Shown piece after piece: positions 17,000 through 25,168 of a stretch of DNA of 35,148 nucleotides (positions are counted from its first letter, which is position 1; each line of letters begins with the position of its first letter). The translations under genes were made by a program, and so were the position numbers. The stretch spans positions 1 to 35,148 of the forward strand of contig JAFGSN010000024.1 in NCBI GenBank assembly GCA_016934575.1. The letters run 5' to 3'. Below the pieces are notes generated by a model. It was given only the letters and a program-made list of their open reading frames with translations, was not told the DNA's origin and searched no databases. The stretch comes from Vicinamibacteria bacterium (lineage in GTDB: Bacteria > Acidobacteriota > Vicinamibacteria > Fen-336).

Positions 17000-17992
17000 T
17001 TAATCGCCGCCTTCCTTCGGCGTCCGTCCCTTCCGTTTCCATGGCATGCCGTAACGGCGTCTTTTCTCCCAGAGGGCCTTGCGGCTGATTCCCAGGACCG
17101 CCGCCGCTCGCGTCTGACTGTGCCCCACCCGATCGAGAACGTGACGGACATAAGCTTCCTCCACCTCTCGCAGAGAGGGGAGCCGCTCGCGCCCCATCCA
17201 GAGATTTTGCGGACACTCCACGACGTGGGCCGGAAGCGCCGAGACCGGCACCTGCTCCACGGTCGTGACGAGCGAGGCGCGCTCCACGACGGAACGCAGC
17301 TCGCGCACGTTTCCCGGCCAGTGATAATCGCGGAGCACCGTCATTGTTTCCGGCGCCAGCGCCCGCGCCGGCGTGGCGTTTCGTTCCAGCTCCCTGCGGA
17401 AAAACAGCTCGGCCAGCGGCTGGATGTCCTCGCGGCGTTCGCGCAGAGGCGCGACGGCGAGAGGAACCACGCGCAATCGATGATAGAGGTCTTCGCGGAA
17501 GTGGCCGGACGCCACGGCCGCGCGCAAATCGACGTTGCATGAGGAAACGAAGCGCACGTCCACCTCGATCGTGCGAGTGCCGCCCAGCCGCTCGAAGCGC
17601 CGCTCTTCAACCACGCGTAACAGCTTCGCCTGGAGAGCCGGGCTGAGATCCTGCACCTGATCGAAGTAGAGCGTCCCGCCGTCCGCCATCTCGATCTTGC
17701 CGAGCTTCGTCTGTCGTGCGTCGGTGAAGGCGCCCGGCTCGTGGCCGAAAAGCTCGGACTCGAGCAGATCCTCGGGGATAGAAGGGCAGTGCACCTTGAT
17801 GAACGGACCCGTCTTGCGCGACCCATCGTAATGAAGCAGATGAGCGATCAGGTCTTTGCCGGCGCCGCTTTCACCTTCGATCAACACCGAGGATCGGGTT
17901 TGCGCGAGCCGCGCCACGAGGCGCAGCAATTCGATCATGGCCGGCGATTGCGCGACGATGTCGGCGCGCGGATCGGAGTTGTCGGTCGTCAC
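17000..17992 (-). CDS. Sigma-54-dependent transcriptional activator, no sensor domain, altered Walker B
   Basis: The 330-residue product is an AAA+ bacterial enhancer-binding protein plus a Fis-type helix-turn-helix. Walker A is GESGAGKD (40-47). The sigma-54 contact loop reads GAFTDA (87-92) instead of GAFTGA. Walker B reads TLYFDQVQDL with Asp111-Gln112, where nearly all relatives have Asp-Glu. The second region of homology (HFREDLYHRLRV, then PLRERREDI) and YHWPGNVREL are intact. The C-terminal helix-turn-helix (SQTRAAAVLGISRKALWEK) is followed by a basic tail. Only ~10 residues precede the AAA+ domain. GTG 17992 overlaps the rsfS stop (GTGA), implying coupled translation; a longer frame to 18106 would lie inside rsfS. 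ATP hydrolysis may be impaired; in PspF the Walker B Glu is catalytic. Confidence 0.88.
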   Translation of the reverse strand: MTTDNSDPRADIVAQSPAMIELLRLVARLAQTRSSVLIEGESGAGKDLIAHLLHYDGSRKTGPFIKVHCPSIPEDLLESELFGHEPGAFTDARQTKLGKIEMADGGTLYFDQVQDLSPALQAKLLRVVEERRFERLGGTRTIEVDVRFVSSCNVDLRAAVASGHFREDLYHRLRVVPLAVAPLRERREDIQPLAELFFRRELERNATPARALAPETMTVLRDYHWPGNVRELRSVVERASLVTTVEQVPVSALPAHVVECPQNLWMGRERLPSLREVEEAYVRHVLDRVGHSQTRAAAVLGISRKALWEKRRRYGMPWKRKGRTPKEGGD

Positions 17993-18357
17993 GGGTTGAT
18001 CTCCATGCGCCCCGCTCCGCCCCACAGCCGCTCGAGATCGTAGAAACCGCGCGTTCTCGGCGTGAAAACATGGACGACGAACGAACCGTAGTCGAGCAAA
18101 ATCCACTCTTGACGCGGATAGCCCTCGATGTGATCCGGCCGCATGTGCAGCCGGCGCAACGATTCCATGATCGCATCGACGATGGCGACAAGCTGCTTCT
18201 GGTTCGCGCCGGTGGCGAGCACGAAGAAGTCGGTGAAGGCGGCGACGTCGCGGAGGTCGAGCACGACCAGATCCCCGGCTTGCTTGTCGCCCGCCGCTTT
18301 CAACGTTTCTTTAATCGTTTCCGGCACGGTCTGGGCCCGTCGCTTCGAGACGCTCAT
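17989..18357 (-). CDS. rsfS: Ribosome silencing factor RsfS (Iojap)
   Basis: The 122 residues match the Iojap/DUF143 family: DLVVLDLRDVAAFTDFFVLATG, then the C-terminal EWILLDYGSFVVHVFTPRTR and FYDLERLWGGA. RsfS binds ribosomal protein L14 on the 50S subunit and blocks subunit joining when nutrients are short. Its ATG overlaps the nadD stop by four bases, and its stop overlaps the activator start by four bases. The nadD-rsfS pair is widely conserved. Confidence 0.95.
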   Translation of the reverse strand: MSVSKRRAQTVPETIKETLKAAGDKQAGDLVVLDLRDVAAFTDFFVLATGANQKQLVAIVDAIMESLRRLHMRPDHIEGYPRQEWILLDYGSFVVHVFTPRTRGFYDLERLWGGAGRMEINP

Positions 18358-18926
18358 CGATAGAGCCCCCGTTTTTCAATGTGCGCCGCCACAGGGTCCG
18401 GAACCAGATATCGAATGCTCCGGCCTTCCTTCAGCGACGTTCGCACCATCGTCGATGAGATCGGCAGCCCCTCGCCCGGAACAGGCAAAAACCATGACGC
18501 GGTCGGCGCGACTTCCTCCATTTCCGAATCCGGTCGGCTGACGACGGCGACGCGGCATAGCGAAACGAGATGATCGAAATCCTTCCACGCGCGCACCTCG
18601 GCGAAAGCGTCGCTGCCGACGATCAGGATCAGCGTCGCATCGGAATGCCGCCGCGACAGGATAGAGACCGTCTCGATCGTGTAACTCGGGCCTGCGCGCA
18701 CAAGCTCGACGTCCGAGGCCTGAAAACGCTCATGGCCCTGGATCGCGAGGCAAACCATCGCGAAGCGATCCAGATCCGAGCCCAGAGGGAGCGAACGATG
18801 TGGGGGACGCCCGACCGGCACGAAAAGCACGCGCGAGATTTCGAGCGCTTCGCGCGCCATCTCGGCCGCGCGCAAGTGGCCCAGATGAATAGGGTCGAAG
18901 CTGCCTCCCATCACGCCGATTTTCAT
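18354..18926 (-). CDS. nadD: Nicotinate-nucleotide adenylyltransferase
   Basis: NadD joins nicotinate mononucleotide and ATP to make deamido-NAD. The ~190-residue product starts MKIGVMGGSFDPIHLGHL, with the HxGH nucleotidyl-transfer motif at His14/His17. It ends with ISSTMVRTSLKEGRSIRYLVP, the conserved C-terminal signature. ATG 18926 overlaps the obg stop (ATGA) and has GAGG seven bases upstream. The longer frame would only add sequence from inside obg. Confidence 0.95.
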   Translation of the reverse strand: MKIGVMGGSFDPIHLGHLRAAEMAREALEISRVLFVPVGRPPHRSLPLGSDLDRFAMVCLAIQGHERFQASDVELVRAGPSYTIETVSILSRRHSDATLILIVGSDAFAEVRAWKDFDHLVSLCRVAVVSRPDSEMEEVAPTASWFLPVPGEGLPISSTMVRTSLKEGRSIRYLVPDPVAAHIEKRGLYR

Positions 18927-19948
18927 CTCCGTGCCTCGTTCATGGCAGGCGGCGTCTTCTCGAGCAGTCCCATCAAGCGGCGAGTGAGGCACGGCAGTCC
19001 GTCGCCCGTGAGGGCGGAGATCGGGGTCACTTCAAGACCGGCGCGGCGCGCCTCGCGAATCAGCGCCGGAAGAGGATCCGGCGTCGTGACGATGTCGCGC
19101 TTGGACGCGGCGACAGTCTGCGGTCGATCCACGAGAGTCGGATCATAAGCGCGCACTTCATCGAGCACCGTTCGCAGGTCCGACGCGGCGTCGCGACCGC
19201 TCGTGCCCGAGGCATCGACGACATGCAGCAAAACGCGCGTCCTTTCGACATGACGCAGAAACTGCAGGCCCAATCCTTGGCCGCGATGGGCGCCCTCGAT
19301 GATGCCGGGAATATCGGCCATGATGAAAGAGCGATCCGCTTCCTCCACGACGCCGAGCACCGGCGTCAGCGTCGTGAAGGGGAAGGAATCGATCCTCGGA
19401 CGCGCCGCCGACAGTCGCGCGAGCAGGGTCGACTTGCCCGCGTTCGGATATCCGAGCAACCCGACGTCCGCGAGCAGCCGCAACTCGAGTCGCAGCAGGC
19501 GCTCCTGGCCCGGTTCGCCGGGCTGGGCTTCGCGCGGAGCCCGGTTGCGATTCGACAGAAAGGATCGGTTGCCGCGGCCGCCCCGTCCTCCGCTCGCGAC
19601 GAGAAGCTTCTCGCCCGCGCGCACGACTTCGCCAAGCGGCGACTCGTTGACGGCCTCGTCGAAGGCGATTGTTCCGGCGGGCACGTCGATGAACAAAGGC
19701 TCGCCATCGCGGCCGGTGCGGTTGTTCGACCCGCCATGCCCGCCGCGCTGGGCTCGAAACTCGACGTTGAAGCGCAGGGAGAGCAGAGTGTTCTGATCGG
19801 AAGCGGCCCGGAGATAGACGTCTCCGCCGCGACCGCCGTTGCCGCCGCTCGGTCCGCCTCGCGGCACGAAGGCCTCACGGCGAAAGCTCACGCAGCCGCG
19901 TCCTCCGTCTCCGGCTTTGACGAAAACCTTGACCCGATCGATGAACAT
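18923..19948 (-). CDS. obg: Obg/CgtA-family GTPase
   Basis: The 341-residue GTPase acts in late 50S assembly. The N-terminal glycine-rich Obg fold (1-158) starts FIDRVKVFVKAGDGGRG and includes PRGGPSGGNGGRGGDVY. The G domain has G1 GYPNAGKST, G2 in the FTTLTP segment, and G3 DIPGIIEGA. G4 reads ASKRD, with Ser in place of the usual Asn of NKxD. The C-terminal OCT domain is absent, as in many short Obg proteins. ATG 19948 (GGTGAAG upstream) sits 31 nt after rpmA, the classic rplU-rpmA-obg order. Confidence 0.95.
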   Translation of the reverse strand: MFIDRVKVFVKAGDGGRGCVSFRREAFVPRGGPSGGNGGRGGDVYLRAASDQNTLLSLRFNVEFRAQRGGHGGSNNRTGRDGEPLFIDVPAGTIAFDEAVNESPLGEVVRAGEKLLVASGGRGGRGNRSFLSNRNRAPREAQPGEPGQERLLRLELRLLADVGLLGYPNAGKSTLLARLSAARPRIDSFPFTTLTPVLGVVEEADRSFIMADIPGIIEGAHRGQGLGLQFLRHVERTRVLLHVVDASGTSGRDAASDLRTVLDEVRAYDPTLVDRPQTVAASKRDIVTTPDPLPALIREARRAGLEVTPISALTGDGLPCLTRRLMGLLEKTPPAMNEARR

Positions 19949-19979
19949 CTTCACCGGGCCGCGATGACAGCGCGTCGTC

Positions 19980-20243
19980 CTAGGTTGTGACGGCGGGAAC
20001 GACGCTGACACGCACACCGCGCGTCCCGCGATTCTCGAAAAGGACGTTGCCGTCGACCAGGGCGAAAAGCGTGAAATCCCGGCCGACGCCCACAAACTGC
20101 CCCGGCTTCCAGCGCGTGCCGTGCTGGCGGAGAATGATGGTCCCGCCGCGCACGCGCTCGCCGCCGAAGCGCTTCACGCCCAGGCGCTGGCTATTGCTAT
20201 CGCGTCCGTTACGGCTCGATCCTTGACCCTTCTTGTGCGCCAT
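19980..20243 (-). CDS. rpmA: 50S ribosomal protein L27
   Basis: The 87-residue product starts [20 protein letters not shown], the L27 signature, with the conserved [10 protein letters not shown] and [16 protein letters not shown]27 reaches the peptidyl-transferase centre. It begins directly at MAHKK, so it has no Firmicutes-type cleaved N-terminal extension. GAGGTGAT lies five bases before the ATG. It follows rplU by 48 nt. Confidence 0.97.
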   Translation of the reverse strand: MAHKKGQGSSRNGRDSNSQRLGVKRFGGERVRGGTIILRQHGTRWKPGQFVGVGRDFTLFALVDGNVLFENRGTRGVRVSVVPAVTT

Positions 20244-20291
20244 GCCCGATCACCTCGACTATTCGGATTGAAGATTGCTCGAACCGGACCG

Positions 20292-20603
20292 TCACGCCTC
20301 GATCGAATCGATTCGTAACGCGGTGTAGCTCTGCCGGTGTCCGCGCGTGCGTCGGTAGTGCTTGCGATGCTTGTACTTGAAAACCCGGATCTTTCGGCCG
20401 CGCCCCTGATCGACGATGGTGCCCAGAACCGATACGCCGGATAAACACGGATTTCCGACACGCACGTCCCCTTCATTGGAAACCAGGAGCACGTCGTCGA
20501 TCTTGACGCTGGCGCCCTGGTCCGCGGCGAGCTTTTCGACGCAAACTGTCTCGCCGGGCTCTACTCGGTACTGCTTGCCGCCGGTTCTGATAATTGCGTA
20601 CAC
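20292..20603 (-). CDS. rplU: 50S ribosomal protein L21
   Basis: The 103-residue product has the N-terminal YAIIRTGGKQYRVEPG and the C-terminal KHYRRTRGHRQSYTALRI typical of L21, which binds 23S rRNA. The start is GTG 20603 with AGGAGG seven bases upstream. It is the first gene of a long minus-strand unit running to the S1/P1-like gene. No long leader able to hold an L21-type autoregulatory structure is seen: the promoter start would be only ~40 nt upstream. Confidence 0.97.
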   Translation of the reverse strand: MYAIIRTGGKQYRVEPGETVCVEKLAADQGASVKIDDVLLVSNEGDVRVGNPCLSGVSVLGTIVDQGRGRKIRVFKYKHRKHYRRTRGHRQSYTALRIDSIEA

Positions 20604-20648
20604 GGCGCAACCTCCTCTTCGAAATGAATCTTCGCCGTCAAACCACTG

Positions 20649-20677
20649 ATTATTTCACGATCGTCTCGGATGGTCAA
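20649..20677 (-). promoter_or_regulatory. Promoter of the rplU-rpmA-obg operon
   Basis: On the minus strand, TTGACC (20677-20672), 17 bases, AATAAT (20654-20649). Both hexamers match five of six consensus bases with ideal spacing, which fits a strong ribosomal-protein promoter. The start would be near 20641, about 38 nt before the GTG. Confidence 0.65.
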
Positions 20678-20910
20678 ACAGCGACAAGCATCGCCCAAAC
20701 ATTGAGGGCCGTGCGCGAGCCGGTGTCCTGCCTTGAAACCCAATCACGCGTCAGCCGCCAAGCGGACGGGGCGCGATCACGTTCACACAACGACCACGCG
20801 ACCGTTTCGATGCCGTCAGCGAACACGACATCGCCCTCGCCCATCTCCAACCCGATATCAATCGTCGATGCGGCGTCGAGAAAACCGACGTCGTGGCCAC
20901 GAGACGTGCG
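20678..20910. other. Intergenic region with no assigned gene
   Basis: This gap lies between the barrel-protein stop and the rplU promoter, both on the minus strand. A minus-strand frame of 56 codons (ATG 20844, stop 20674-20676) is open but lacks a good ribosome-binding site and runs into the rplU -35. A palindrome TCGTGGCCACGA sits near 20896-20907 without a loop. I see no clear terminator, RNA gene or repeat. Confidence 0.4.
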
Positions 20911-23886
20911 TCAAAAATCGTAACCGATCCAAAACTTGAAATACGACTTGTTCGAAACCACCTTGAGATCGGTGAGCTTGCTCCAATCGAAGTGCAATGG
21001 GTAGCCGAACATGAAAACCTGGAATCCCAGCCCATAAGAGGCCCGCCCATTGACCAGATGAAACCCGGATACGGGCTCCCCATACACGGGGTCATTGATG
21101 TATGAATACCCGGATCGGCTCGAGCCGAACACGTACTTTTGGTCCTTCCAGCGAGCGCCTCCAACTCCGGCGAACACCGTTCCCCGCACCGGGCCGAGCA
21201 AGCCGATCGGAGTCGCCATGACGTGAATCAGAGGCAAGCGCAACTCGGCGTTGGCGAAAAAGCCCTCATTGCCGCTGAAAATACGGTAGTCATATCCGCG
21301 CAGCTCCATGTTCCCCCCGTAGAAAAAGTAGTCGGGATTGTCGCCCGTCGAGCGGAAGCCATGGAATCGCAACGCGAAAACCGTCGTCGGAGTCAAGCGC
21401 AAGTATCTTCTGAGATCCACGTTGAGAGTGACGCGCGAGAGCATCTCGCCCCAACCCGGCGCTACGAGCACGCCGCATGCGATCGAGCTGCCTTCGAGCG
21501 GCCCGAACTCGCGAAAGCGCGTCGTCTCCGAGACGAAGTTCAAGGATAACGGCAGACTGGTCCCATTGTTCAGAAAAAGTCCGACGCCGAGGGCATCAGC
21601 CTGCTGTTGCAGGAAGTCCTTGACTTCGTCGTTGAGGTAAGCGTCCCTCTCGCGCTCGACGCCCGCCGAGAGCTCGAGGCGGCGCATCTTGTCGAGCGGG
21701 TACTGGCCGAGCAACGAGGCCCCGGTGACGCGGCGTGTCGCGACCGCTCCGCTGCGGGAATAGCTGTAATCGTAACTGTAGTACCCGTACGGATCGGCGT
21801 AGCCCCAGACCGTGTTGTCATAGACGCTCGCGCCCCAGTAGAAACGACGCGACAGGTCGACGAAGGTGGCGAAGTAACTGCGGAACTCGCGCTCGGACAT
21901 GGCCGTGAGGACCAGGCTCTTCTCGGACAGAACGTCCGCCAGCGCGATCTGGCTGCCTCCGAAGAAATCTCCGCCCGAGGTCACGCCGACGTCAATGGGC
22001 GGACGGGATTCAAGCACGAACTTCTCGAACGGACGCTTGCCGCGCTTGTTCTCGGTGATCACGTGATGGACCAGGTCGGGCTCGAAATCGATCGACTCCT
22101 CCTGTCGGGCGTCGATCGATTGATCGACTTCCCTGACGGTCCGGTCGGGATCGATCGCATGGAGTCGAAACTCCCCCTTGGAGTAGGCGATGAATCCCAC
22201 TCGATCCCCTTCCGCTCCCGCGAGAATCGCCGGAGCGCAGTTGCCGCCCAACGCGTCCGTGAGCTGACGAATCACGCCCGTGGTGAGATCCAGACTGCGA
22301 ATGTTGAGTATCTCGTCGTCCTCGTTGGAAGAGAAGTAAATGAGCTTGCCGTCGCGTGAAAATGACGGCGCCATGTCGTCATGCGCGCCGAAGGTCAACT
22401 GGGTTTTACGGGAGGGATCGGCAAGCGGGAAGGCAAAAATCTTGTCATGGCCGCTGATTCGGCGCGTGTAGGCCACAAGCCGTCCATCCGGAGAAACCTG
22501 CGGATCGGAGTCGCGGAAATCGTCCCGGGTTAGATTGGTGAGCGCGTGAGTCTTGAGATCCATGAGGTAAAGGTCCGAGACGCCGTCCTTGAGTCCGGCG
22601 AACACGACGCCGCGGCCATCGGGCAGCAGGGCGGGCGATTGCGGGAGGTCGAGAGGAATCTTGATCCGCTTCGGACGGCGCCGACTGGTGACCGGAGCGA
22701 GAAGAAGACTGCGGCCCTTGCCCGTGCGGGCGAAAAACGCCACATGATCGCCGTTGGGATCAAAAGATATCGAACGTCCGGCGACGTAGCCGTCGCTCCA
22801 CGTGATGCTCTCGTACCTGTCGGTATAACCGCCCGTCAGATTCCGGACCACGCGTCCATCCCGCGCGGAGAGCAGCACGAGATCCGCCTCGCCGTCGGCG
22901 CGGTTGCCGGTGAGCGCCGCAATGAGCTCGCCCGACGGGCTGGGACTGAACGCGAACACCTGCGTGAAGGATGTTTTCTCTGAATCGGGCGAGAGGTCCT
23001 TTCCATAGTCGTTCGGCCGCTCCTTGTCGCGATGGGGTTTGAATCGCTCCATGAGCCACTTCTCGAAGGCGACGTCGAACTCGCGCGCCTCCATCTTGAA
23101 GGATTGCTCGTAGATGTTGTTGTTGATACTGCCGTCGATCACTCCCTTCCGCATGGCGTAGAGGAACTGGCGAATCCCCTCCTTCCCGAAACGCGCCTCG
23201 ATGAAATCAAAGGCCGCATGCCCCAGGTTGTAGACGAAGCGAGCGTTGCCGCTGTTTCCGTAACCCTCGAAACGCGAGATGCGCGGCACCTGGTCGCTGA
23301 CCGCCGCCTCGCGGATCATCATCAGGTCGAGGGGTTCCCACTCGCCGCGAATGAACTCGGCGAGTCCTTCGTCGACCCAGAGCGGAACGCCGGCCTTCAT
23401 GAACCCGCGCGGGATGAGGTCGAACGCGAAGACATGCGTCATCTCGTGGGCGATCAGACCGTTCAGACGATCGGGCGCCTCGTCGATCGGCAGCACCATG
23501 CGGGCGCGGGTCGGCTCGGCGAAGGCCTGAACGCCTTCCGGGACGAAAGACGGAAATATGCTGGTCTGTTCGAACTCCGAGTGCGTTTTATAGAGAACGA
23601 GCGGGATGGGGGACTGAAGCGAGTGTTTGAGCGTCCGGGATATCTTCGCATAGGAGCTTTCGGCGTAAGAGGCGATGCGCGCGAGGTGTTGCTCGAACTC
23701 GGGATAGTAATAGATCTCGAAGTGCGGGGATCGATAAATCCGCCATGAAAAGGCGTCGTATTTGACCTTGTTCTTCCCGTAATAGGGAATGAATTGAGCC
23801 TGCGCCGACGAGCAGCACAGAAGGCTCCCCATGAAGGCGACCGTGATCGCTCGCGCCGTCGAGGACGTGATTGAGCGTGATTTCAT
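20911..23886 (-). CDS. Exported fusion of HExxH metallopeptidase, TolB-like propeller and Omp85-like outer-membrane barrel
   Basis: The 991 residues fall into three parts after a signal peptide (cleavage near AQA, residue 30). First, a peptidase-MA-like gluzincin domain (about 40-300) with HEMTH (His147, Glu148, His151) and downstream WVDEGLAEF (Glu173), a complete zinc site. Second, a WD40/PD40 propeller (about 310-600) with repeated blades such as SPSPSGEL, SFDPNGDH, LLPDGRG, QVSPDGRL and SFSRDGKL. Third, a C-terminal barrel (about 640-991) containing the Omp85-type ELRGYDYRIFSGNEG and AELRLPL, and ending in WIGYDF with terminal Phe. I see no POTRA domains. The reading of each part is strong; the joint role (surface or periplasmic proteolysis coupled to an outer-membrane channel) is inference. 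It is third in an operon, 7 nt after the lipoprotein gene. Confidence 0.85.
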   Translation of the reverse strand: MKSRSITSSTARAITVAFMGSLLCCSSAQAQFIPYYGKNKVKYDAFSWRIYRSPHFEIYYYPEFEQHLARIASYAESSYAKISRTLKHSLQSPIPLVLYKTHSEFEQTSIFPSFVPEGVQAFAEPTRARMVLPIDEAPDRLNGLIAHEMTHVFAFDLIPRGFMKAGVPLWVDEGLAEFIRGEWEPLDLMMIREAAVSDQVPRISRFEGYGNSGNARFVYNLGHAAFDFIEARFGKEGIRQFLYAMRKGVIDGSINNNIYEQSFKMEAREFDVAFEKWLMERFKPHRDKERPNDYGKDLSPDSEKTSFTQVFAFSPSPSGELIAALTGNRADGEADLVLLSARDGRVVRNLTGGYTDRYESITWSDGYVAGRSISFDPNGDHVAFFARTGKGRSLLLAPVTSRRRPKRIKIPLDLPQSPALLPDGRGVVFAGLKDGVSDLYLMDLKTHALTNLTRDDFRDSDPQVSPDGRLVAYTRRISGHDKIFAFPLADPSRKTQLTFGAHDDMAPSFSRDGKLIYFSSNEDDEILNIRSLDLTTGVIRQLTDALGGNCAPAILAGAEGDRVGFIAYSKGEFRLHAIDPDRTVREVDQSIDARQEESIDFEPDLVHHVITENKRGKRPFEKFVLESRPPIDVGVTSGGDFFGGSQIALADVLSEKSLVLTAMSEREFRSYFATFVDLSRRFYWGASVYDNTVWGYADPYGYYSYDYSYSRSGAVATRRVTGASLLGQYPLDKMRRLELSAGVERERDAYLNDEVKDFLQQQADALGVGLFLNNGTSLPLSLNFVSETTRFREFGPLEGSSIACGVLVAPGWGEMLSRVTLNVDLRRYLRLTPTTVFALRFHGFRSTGDNPDYFFYGGNMELRGYDYRIFSGNEGFFANAELRLPLIHVMATPIGLLGPVRGTVFAGVGGARWKDQKYVFGSSRSGYSYINDPVYGEPVSGFHLVNGRASYGLGFQVFMFGYPLHFDWSKLTDLKVVSNKSYFKFWIGYDF

Positions 23887-23893
23887 GCGGAAC

Positions 23894-24628
23894 CTACTCC
23901 ATGAGAACGCGCGTGCTCTGGATCTTGCGCGTGGAGACGACGCCGAGGACGTTGGGCAGAAGGCGGTCCATCAGCTCGAAATACGACGAAAGCGGCGAGA
24001 CCTTCTGTTCCTCGCCATAGAAGACTTCCTCGGTGTATTTCTCCTTATGCATCGTCTCGCCGTTTCGGCCGTCGATGAAATGGAACTGCGCCGTCAAGCT
24101 GAAGCCCTTGCGGGCGGCGTAGCGATTGCCGCGGACGAGGCGCGGCATGCCGTATCGGTCGCTCACCACCCTCTCGTCGGCGCGAAAGCCCGGTTGATCA
24201 TGCGACACGAAACCGAGCTTGCCGGCGATGATGAGCGGCTGCTGATACTCCTCGCCGACTCGCCGCCAGAACGCCGCGTCATCGAGGACGGCGTCGACGT
24301 CGGCGATCTGGCGCTCGCGATCGGCCGGACCCTCGATGCCCGCCTCCGCCGCCCGCGCGATCTCGGCTTGCAGGGGCGAGCGGTCGATCACGAAGACCCG
24401 CAGCCGGCTCTGCGCCCGCAACTGGTTCTGCAGCAAACGAATGGTCTCGCCCTCGACGTCGATATCGATGTCGCTGGGCTCGGTCGCGAATCCGCCGACC
24501 AGCATGCGACTGAAAGCGCGCATATCGATCCTGGAACGTAAGGGAGATTCGATGGGGACCTCGACGACCGGCGCGCAGGCCGTGCCCATGACGGTCAGGA
24601 TCAGCGTCGAGACGAGGCTACGACGCAT
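23894..24628 (-). CDS. Predicted lipoprotein of the peptidase/barrel operon
   Basis: The product is ~244 residues. MRRSLVSTLILTVMGTAC is a lipoprotein signal, with Cys18 as the lipidation site. After it I see no known domain; alternating hydrophobic strands (LRVFVIDRS, LIIAGKLGFVS, FSLTAQFHFIDG) and a helix before the C-terminus recall periplasmic lipoproteins that read as mixed alpha/beta folds. The fold loosely resembles CsgG/curli-type assembly lipoproteins, but I cannot support that. The start at 24628 overlaps the end of the TPR gene by 11 nt, so translation is coupled. A longer frame from 24679 would hide the signal peptide behind 17 polar residues. Confidence 0.7.
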   Translation of the reverse strand: MRRSLVSTLILTVMGTACAPVVEVPIESPLRSRIDMRAFSRMLVGGFATEPSDIDIDVEGETIRLLQNQLRAQSRLRVFVIDRSPLQAEIARAAEAGIEGPADRERQIADVDAVLDDAAFWRRVGEEYQQPLIIAGKLGFVSHDQPGFRADERVVSDRYGMPRLVRGNRYAARKGFSLTAQFHFIDGRNGETMHKEKYTEEVFYGEEQKVSPLSSYFELMDRLLPNVLGVVSTRKIQSTRVLME

Positions 24629-25007
24629 CTTTCTTCGATCCCCGGTCGTCGCTTTCTCGCTGACGCTTCTGATCGGCATCTTGGTATAGCTCGAAGTTCT
24701 GCCGGATATTCTTATCTTTCGGCTTGAGATCGAGAGCTTTCTGGTAAGCCTGACGCGCGCCGTCGAAATCGCCGATCTGCTCCAGCGCCACGGCCAGGTT
24801 GTTATGCGCCGCGGCGTATTCGGGATCGAGAGCGATCGCTCTCTCGAATCGAAAGCGAGCCTCGGACCACAAGCCGCGCTTCGCGACCATGACGCCGAAA
24901 CGAACCTGTTCAGAGGCCGGCGAAGCGTCGGCGAAACCGTTCGCGAGCCAGAAGAAACCGATGGTTGAAAGGACAGCCACGCCCTTCTTGAAAAAACTCA
25001 CAGTCAT
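24618..25007 (-). CDS. Exported TPR-repeat protein
   Basis: The product is ~129 residues with a signal or anchor segment (VAVLSTIGFFWLANGFADA). Two TPR motifs follow: GLWSEARFRFERAIALDPEY and the AAAHNNLAVALEQIGDFDGA repeat ending QKALDLKPKD. A highly charged tail (DADQKRQRESDDRGSKKD) ends it. TPRs mediate protein contacts, so it is a likely scaffold for the lipoprotein and barrel protein of the same operon. ATG 25007 gives a short n-region; ATG 25031 is an alternative. Neither has a strong ribosome-binding site. Confidence 0.75.
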   Translation of the reverse strand: MTVSFFKKGVAVLSTIGFFWLANGFADASPASEQVRFGVMVAKRGLWSEARFRFERAIALDPEYAAAHNNLAVALEQIGDFDGARQAYQKALDLKPKDKNIRQNFELYQDADQKRQRESDDRGSKKDAS

Positions 25008-25114
25008 GATGTTAATCCCCGCACTGAGCATATGGCAAGAGAGACGCCTCTAGGAATTATTTCCGAAATCAGACGAAAAGTGACGGCGGCCCAGAAAAAC
25101 CAACAGGGCGGACC

Positions 25115-25142
25115 TTGACAGACTGGGGTCTGCCCCTAAAAT
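25115..25142 (+). promoter_or_regulatory. Sigma-70 promoter of dprA with hairpin in the spacer
   Basis: A perfect TTGACA (25115-25120), 16 bases, then TAAAAT (25137-25142). An inverted repeat CAGAC (25119-25123)/GTCTG (25128-25132) covers the end of the -35 and the spacer, a possible operator or the trace of a short REP-like repeat. Transcription would start near 25149. Confidence 0.7.
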
Positions 25143-25168
25143 GAGTGACCTTTGGCGCGGAGGGTTTT

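Noticed and set aside
20674-20844. 56-codon minus-strand frame upstream of rplU
   Set aside because: Open but with a GGAG too close to its ATG, mixed codon bias, and a stop inside the rplU -35; kept only as a note in the intergenic entry.
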